Source: Histoplasma ohiense (taxonomy: Eukaryota > Ascomycota > Eurotiomycetes > Onygenales > Ajellomycetaceae). Taken from it: a DNA stretch of 64,000 nucleotides. The stretch's first letter is position 1; each line of letters opens with the position of its first letter. A program made the position numbers and the translations under genes. The notes beneath the pieces were generated by a model. That model did no database searches and had not been told where the DNA came from. It saw nothing but the letters and a program-made list of their open reading frames with translations. This document shows, in pieces, positions 57,684 through 64,000 of the stretch. Location of the stretch: the NCBI GenBank assembly GCA_017607445.1, contig JAEVHH010000003.1, positions 868,001-932,000 of the forward strand. The letters run 5' to 3'.

Positions 57684-58406
57684 ATTCAGAAATTTGGCAC
57701 ATGCGCCCAGGAAAGTGGGATGCATATACGTGTTCATAGATTTTAGTTGACTACTAGTACATCCTAACAATCGAACAACTCAATTGCTATCTCTTTGTTT
57801 TTTTTTTTTTTTTTTTTTTTTGATTTGCTCCTCCCTTCTTCCCCCTCCCCTAGGCTCCTCGGCTACTACTCTTTGTTGAGGAAATGTCATATCGATAACT
57901 GCGGAGTACATAGTTTAACAAGCACCACACCTACCAACTTTTTACCCACGTTATTAAAATAAGAATGAAGTTGGGCTTCAGATTGGTGTTGTGAAGATCA
58001 CAGCAGATTTTTATTACCACAATTGAGAATAGAATGGATAAGTATTAGCAGCTCTGATCTTTTGTGCAATGGTCGGAGGATTCCTTTGGCTTAATAAAGC
58101 CAGGGATTTACCCCGAATCCTACACCTATATTATACATGAGTAAGATAATTCAACGTGGTAATTCTCCACTGAAAAATCAGCAGATAAGTGGACTCACTC
58201 ATTAAAAACAAAGCCACAAAAGAGTGGCGTGTTTGGGTGCAACGGCCCGTAAAACCATATTGTTATGACCGATACGAAGCCGAATCAACACATTAGGAAA
58301 CCGACCACATGACGAGAAGTGCATTCAGTCTGCAGCAAGTCTCACAAACCAGAAACCATTCAATAACGAGAAGGCCTCTTCAGGAATCCCCTTTATTTTC
58401 ACATTC
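57684..58406. other. Convergent 3' intergenic region
   Basis: 723 bp between the 3' ends of the amidase (plus) and HNH gene (minus), with a long poly-T run at about 57798-57821. Nothing else is recognised. Confidence 0.6.
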
Positions 58407-59810
58407 TTACTTGTCTGACGAGCTCAGGAGGACCTGACGCTTATCAGAGATATTATGGACGTCAATTGGACTAGGATCCGACAGCATTGCCTTTTTATTC
58501 GTAAACGTTGGTGCAGATATGGTGTATTTTTGAGGAATGAGGAGATCGGATACGTCCGAATTGTCATCGACTAGGGCACCGCAGCCATCTTCATCATCCC
58601 TTTCATCCGTTTCATCCGTTTCATCCGTTTCATCCGTTTCATCCGTTTCATCTGTTTCATCTGTTTCATCTTGGGGCTCCGCGGCACCAGCCATGGCGGC
58701 AACACGCTGTAAAACCCAGTGGAGTTCCAGAAGATCAACATCCGGGAGTGGAAGGTTGACAGGATCTTCAGTTTCCCAGACAATTGTATGGCCACTGGAA
58801 ATAGCTGATCCAGTCGACAAATCCAATAGACCTACACGTCCACCAACACCATCCCGCCTGAAAGTTGTAGCAGGTGTCACGGAAGGCTCTGTGGACAATC
58901 GAAGTGAACGATAATTTTCAAAGTGAGGTAACCATATAAACTTAACAGTACAGCTACTATTGTTCTCGTTGCTGATGATATGTTTGAGAGCAAAGTAAAT
59001 CTTTCCCTGATAGGCATGCGCATTTGGAGAAAGACAAAAGAGATTCCTTAGAGTTTCAGTAGTAGCTCGAATTGCATTGAACCATCGTTCAACCTTCTCC
59101 TCAGTCCAGAAGATCTTTAAGATATTCCAGAAGTTGGAAGATTCTGATCTTCGTTCTGGGGTTTGTAAGTCCCGCATAGCAAAAGGGAAAATATGAGCAA
59201 TCTCAACAGGCTCGCCAGATCCCGTGATGACGCATTTTCTCTGGTCTCGTCGTAGGCACTGTTCTCGGTCAGTACACCGGACTGCTTTCACATGTGACCT
59301 GCGGAAGGGATGAACTAACAAGATCACGTTGTCGTTTATCTCTCGTTTGGAACCAAATCCGGCGTCTCTTGTGATCGCCTGACGTTTGAGTAGAAGGAGA
59401 CCCGGGCACACCTTGGGGCTCAGACACTAATTGGACTGGAGTACCAGGTTTGGAGGGAGTTGCGGCTGTTGAACTGGTTCTGCTGGCGTCACGCACGAGT
59501 TGTTTCCCTGATGATTGTTGTTGTTAGAACTATTATGCAAAGGACTGGTAGATATCAATAGTATGGACTTACAGTGAGGAATTAATTGGCTTTCGTCTAT
59601 CAAAGCACCAAAGCCCGTTAGAGTTGCTAGTGGATAATACGCTTCTCTAACCTCGGTCAAGATCGTCCGTAGCTGGCTAAGATCGGCCACTTGGAGGCAT
59701 GCCCAGAGTGATTGTGAGAATTGTGCACCTTGCACAATGGTATCGAGCTGACTGAGGATATCCTTGCGCTCAGCCCTCTCGGCCTCGTTGTCATCGGAGA
59801 ACAGGTCCAT
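58407..59810 (-). CDS. Fungal HNH-nuclease-domain protein with ETD minisatellite
   Basis: Protein of the large fungal HNH family (HNH_2-like), often expanded in these genomes and of unknown role. Exons 59573-59810, 59320-59507 and 58407-59258 with introns of 65 and 61 bp give 425 residues. The N-terminal helical part is MDLFSDDNEAERAERKDILS.., followed by an S/T/P-rich linker. The second intron (GTTAGT..CAG, branch TACTGAC) joins RDKRQRDL to CLRRDQRKCVITG. The domain then reads SGEPVEIAHIFPFAM, the AH-I-x-PF core of this family with Cys151 and His164. It continues with NLFCLSPNAHAYQGKIYFAL. Near residues 355-380 a nine-base tandem repeat gives (DET)n, followed by an acidic D/E run. DNA cleavage by this group is not established, so a nuclease role is only inferred. 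Confidence 0.87.
58597..58672 (-). repeat. Coding 9-bp tandem repeat (Asp-Glu-Thr)n
   Basis: About eight copies of a 9 bp unit (CATCCGTTT on the plus strand, with CATCTGTTT variants) inside the HNH gene, encoding repeated DET. Length is a multiple of three, so copy-number change would keep the frame. Confidence 0.95.
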
Positions 59811-60679
59811 GGTTCTTGCAACGTGCACGAGCAAGTTTGGACAGGCTGAATGAGACGCGGGGATGCAAGGAGGAGAAAGTGTTGGAGGCCGGTTGATAGA
59901 GAAACGAGCATGGCATATAGTTAGTTAGTTGGCTCCGTAAGGATTAGCTAGGCAAAGAAAAGTAGTTAACTAGTTAGATGATATTCTTATTCTTTTTTTT
60001 GCTAATCTAGTTGCATCAAGTGTTATCCTTTTTTGAAAAGAAAAGAAGAAGAAACAGAAGAGCGGCTTTCCCCCTTCCTCGGCTCATTCACTTTAACTTC
60101 CTATTGTGGACTAGTGCAACAGCTCAGTCCAACCTCAGAACTCCCCCATACAATTTCCAAGAATGGAACTGTTTAAACATGTATACAGTTCTGGTCCCAT
60201 GCATGGACTTGTTAAAAAAAACAATAATAAATCCGAGTCTATTGATCTGTTCGAATTCTAACAGGAAGACCAGCTATGATTGCGGATAACTAGAATATCC
60301 ACATGTGCTCACTCACAACAGTGTTCAGTTTATCATCATTCAACACTTTGACGGTGTAGATATCTTCATTTCATACTGTATCTACTGCAACTTAAACATC
60401 TACTGAATCAATCCACCACCACCAGCGCCCATATGATGGTCGTAGAGGGGGACGAATCACCCAACCCAATCCCTCCAACAGAACCTTGGAAGAGGATGCG
60501 ATGCACGTGACATGATAGTGCCTCGTGTTTGTCGATAACCTTGAAGTGTTTTCTCCGTCTCCCATTCTATTACAAAATGCGCCTCTATTCATCCCAGCCA
60601 ACAAAAGGAGCACCCCATTGATTGGCCCCTGAGACTTGCTCTTTGTGCGTCGCAGTGCGGAAGCATCGCACAACCAGCT
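59811..60679. promoter_or_regulatory. Divergent intergenic region between HNH and C2HC-finger genes
   Basis: 869 bp between divergent start codons, so both promoters lie within. It contains purine-rich sequence near 60035-60062. No specific sites are called. Confidence 0.45.
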
Positions 60680-62866
60680 ATGAATGAGCCCGTTTCCGCT
60701 CCGACAGATACTCCCGAAGGGTCCCGCGTCGGCGAGGAAGGCAACAGCCAAGCAGGTTCCAAACTCCCCGCCCTCAAGGACAAGCAGTGCCAGTACTGTC
60801 ATCAACCCTTCACCTCTTCCTCCCTCGGCCGCCATCTTGACCAGTACCTGTTCAAAAAGAAGCCAGACGGCGTGCATGATGTCGAGGAGATCCGGCGTCT
60901 GCGCGGCAGCATCACCCGGCGAACGGCGCGTAACTCGAATGCGAAGCGGGAGATTCACGATACTTCCTCTCCGTCGACATCTCCCAAGGCTTCTGGCACT
61001 GAACTCAAGTGCGAGAGTAGCCTGCGACTGAATGGCAAGCCGGGCAAAACTGGATTCCAGGTGCTGCTCAATCAACCCACCTGGCACACCACGGGAGTCA
61101 TCAATGATATCCCGAATACCTCGCAGGTCTCACAACCGCGAGTGTCTACTGTGGGTACTGACTATTCGGCACGATCGTCAAACAAAATTGGCCCGGAGAC
61201 GACGAGAGCTTTGGAGCTGGCGCTGAGGGAAGTATTGGACAATGTGAGAGCCGCAGTGTGAGTTCTTTTTTTAGTCCTTCAACCCTTGCGCCTTGCTCTC
61301 TGCTACTACATTCATTATTCGCTCTGGCGTATATGTAGCTATATGTAGCTTACACTACATGCACAATTGGTTACATATTATTAAAGCACGAGGACCGAAT
61401 CACGAATGAATCCCTTTGACTTCGATCTTCAACGTCAGACGTTTCCGGCCCTTTGTCTCCATGTACTGCCCCCTCCTCCCAGCCTCTTTTCGACCCACCC
61501 ATTTTCAACTCCAACGTCCTTTCCACTCGAGCCTCCAGGCATGGATAAGCAGGACATCATAAAACAGACGATGCTGGTCCAGATACAGCAGTGGAAGTCT
61601 AATCAGTTGGCAGGGGTCATTTCACGCCAGGGAGCCGGATGCTCGAACGAAGGAAGTCCACGAAATTGGGACACTGAAATAATCGAGAGATCCGCCCAAC
61701 AACATGAAGAAATGGCCATCAGACACCTCGAACTTTCGTTCAATCATTGGATATCTTTGCCGCTGGGTGCTCGAAATGATCTTTGGCGAATGGAGATTAC
61801 CCGTGCATATGCGCGAGAAAAGGAGAGGCGCGAGGAAATCGGAAACCAGCTGGCCCGGACGCAACAGGAGGTGAATCGCCTACAGGCGCAGATTGACAGG
61901 CTGGAAAACTGCCAGTGGCCCCGAGAATTCGCCATTTTTCCTCCAGACATGTTACCCATTCCACGGTCGGTGTCAAGAGAGTTAGCCGAGAAGAGCGAAG
62001 TGAATAGCATTGATTCTTCACGATGGGACTATGACAATTTAGTCGCGAAGTGGAAACGGGTAGTTATGCATGATAAGAGCATGGGCAGGGCTGGCTCAGG
62101 GGCAGCCTCAAGCGTTTTTCCGGATTTGAGTAACTCTCCTCGCAGCAGTAGCGCCAACACCAACGTCGGTCACCATAACAGAGGGTCAAACGGCGAAACC
62201 AGCCACTACTCCAAACACCACTATGGCACAAGAGCTCTCTCCCCGCAACGAAATATACCAACCGCTTGCGAAGCTTCCACCAGCCAACGCTTTGCTCCAA
62301 CCAGCACACAGCATATTCCCTATCAAACGCGCGACCCAAACAGGACTGACGAGCCATTCCGACCGCCCAAACGACTACGCACAAGTCACAACAATAGCTC
62401 GCAGCACCCCACACAACAAATGGATGAAAGGGCAGACACTGGTAACTGCACCATGATCCCACCACTACCACAACCATTCTCGACGGAATTTATCTCTCAA
62501 CAGACCCACCCGCCCTCCTCTACATATCCAACAACCCCTTCAACAGAAACAGACACTACATCTCCAGCCCTAAAGTCTATATACAGCCCCATTGGACCGA
62601 TCAAGGAGAAATCCTATCATCCTTCTCTTCGTCATAATAGCAAAATTGAGTCCATCGACGCCGCTACTACGAAACCAATATCCCTCATAGGTGGTAGCCC
62701 AGAGGAACAGAAACAATTAAGTATTAATCATCACAGCAACAATACAAACCACTCTAGCGAGACACCGGGCAACAATAATTTGAGTAATGATGTAGCGAAT
62801 ACTCGCAACGGCCATGGTACTGGGCTGGAGTTGTTCATGGTGGCCCGCCCACAGCAAAATCGGTAG
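60680..62866 (+). CDS. Conserved fungal C2HC-finger/coiled-coil protein of unknown function
   Basis: Two exons, 60680-61257 and 61387-62866, joined by a 129 bp intron (GT|GTGAGT..AAAG), give 685 residues. The first ORF would otherwise stop at 61261, and the second begins with MNPFDFDLQRQTFPALCLHV in frame with the splice, so I read one gene, not two. Residues 37-52 form a zinc-finger-like unit (CQYCHQPFTSSSLGRHLDQY: Cys37, Cys40, His52). It is followed by KKPDGVHDVEEIRRLRGSIT and a basic stretch. Exon 2 opens with LPPPPSLFSTHPFSTP and continues with a helical region, ARNDLWRMEITRAYAREKER and RTQQEVNRLQAQIDRLENC, probably a coiled coil (about 335-380). The last 280 residues are N/S/T/H/P-rich and disordered. 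No enzymatic motif is seen; a nuclear regulatory role is only a guess. Confidence 0.85.
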
Positions 62867-64000
62867 TAGCAGCACAGCTAAGCTACCCCGAAAACCCCTT
62901 CCTTCAATGTAGCATTATATTTTTAAAGCATATATTTACTGGCTATCATGATAGAAGTTTTTCGCTCCATTATTGTTTTTCCAGCATTCTAGATATTGCT
63001 TTTTTTAATTTTTTTTAATTTTTTCTTTTCTTGTCCTTTTTATTTTTAAGAACAAAACACCAGTGGTGCATTCCATATTTCACCACAGTTTGCTTCTCTT
63101 GTGTTTGATTATTTCACCATCATGGATTTGTTCAAGGAGGACTTGAATCAAGCAAAGCAAAGGAGGAATGCAAGCGAGCATTTATTGATTGTTACATGGT
63201 CATTTATTTTTTGTTATATATGTATTTCATTTTCCTATTACCCACACTGAGTTACATGCAAGTTGCATTCATTTGTGGCTTCATTTTATATCTTGTTTCA
63301 CATATTTTACTTGTATCTTTGCATGGTTTGCTTATTGTTTTTTTTTTTTTTCAAAACCTTCCCATTTCATCATATGTATAATGCCTTCAAACCATTTGAG
63401 TGAATCCTGGATGCAAGAGTTCTTCTTTCCCCATCTGTTCATGGACATGAAGGTGGGCATGGTTTGCAGCGCGAGGAGCAGGCCAAGCAGAGACCCCGGG
63501 GGCTGGGCTCTCTAGAAGCTGCATTTGATTTCATCATGCTCACATCTTCACAATCAATCAACAAGGCTCCAGTTATGTCTGATATTTTATATTCTACTCT
63601 TATTGTTTTTCATCCATGTTCTTTGCACTACTACTACTGCTACTACATGTACTGTACAAATTTTGATATGGAGATTGAAACTGCATTTGCATTCTTCGAC
63701 ATGAGTAAGGAATGAATCTCCAATAATTCGTCAGTGTGATGCATCCAATTCAGTGTTTCTGGTATGATGCTCAAGACATACCTTTGACGACTTGCATTAA
63801 CCTCGGTTTGCCCTGGTCTTCATCGGTAACAGCTAGCGGGTTTCCGCCGCCGCGTGGACATCAAGCAGCTTCGGGGAAACGGTGGACAGGTAATTATTAT
63901 TATATATTCATATATATTATATTACTCATGCACCGTAACATGGATGGATTGTGTTCGTAAATACATTCAATGAGGCAACAAAAATATTTATAGAATACGT
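62867..64000. other. AT-rich intergenic end of window
   Basis: 1.1 kb of T-rich sequence. A GC-richer patch at about 63800-63890 ends in CAG|GTAATT, which looks like an exon end followed by a donor, but no family or continuation can be identified. The small ORFs have no domain features. Confidence 0.5.

Overview
The window is nuclear DNA of a filamentous ascomycete. Nearly every gene is broken by short introns (about 43-190 bp) with GT..AG ends and CTAAC/CTGAC-like branch sites. The gene set (nimX-type CDK, Rei1, Hul4-type HECT ligase, fungal KCH channel, DUF6536 protein, acetamidase-type amidase) is typical of Eurotiomycetes. An onygenalean relative is my best guess, but that is inference. 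The exon models below were built by hand from reading frame, splice sites and family motifs. Candidate start codons that were GTG or TTG were moved to an ATG.

Layout. 1-10.8 kb: three minus-strand membrane protein genes (TAPT1/Emp65 family, cut by the window edge; KCH potassium channel; MFS transporter), separated by long, repeat-rich intergenic DNA. 11.6-14.9 kb: an unrecognised minus-strand gene for a membrane protein with a very long coiled coil. 16.9-19.3 kb: a plus-strand CNNM/Mam3-type metal transporter. 20.2-26.6 kb: the divergent pair REI1 (60S subunit maturation) and a HUL4-type HECT ubiquitin ligase. 27.5-33.6 kb: a histidine-phosphatase (phosphoglycerate mutase-like) protein, a conserved fungal protein of unknown role and a secretory thioredoxin-reductase-like flavoprotein. 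35.9-44.5 kb: a DUF6536 membrane protein, an alpha/beta-hydrolase-fold protein lacking the usual serine, and a calpain-like protease. 46.1-48.9 kb: the divergent pair nimX/CDC28-type CDK and an AlkB-like dioxygenase. 49.7-54.5 kb: two broken genes (an SRPK-like kinase and a deaminase-like gene) with repeat-rich sequence between them. 55.7-57.7 kb: an amidase with a GC-AG intron. 58.4-62.9 kb: a fungal HNH protein with a coding minisatellite, then a C2HC-finger/coiled-coil protein.

The genes do not form a pathway or operon. Most are single housekeeping or membrane genes. The 49.7-58 kb stretch reads as accessory DNA with decaying genes. I recognise no tRNA, rRNA, CRISPR array or intact transposon. 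The items most worth following up are the unclassified membrane/coiled-coil protein (11642-14877), the broken kinase and deaminase genes, the GC-AG intron, and the nucleophile-less hydrolase.
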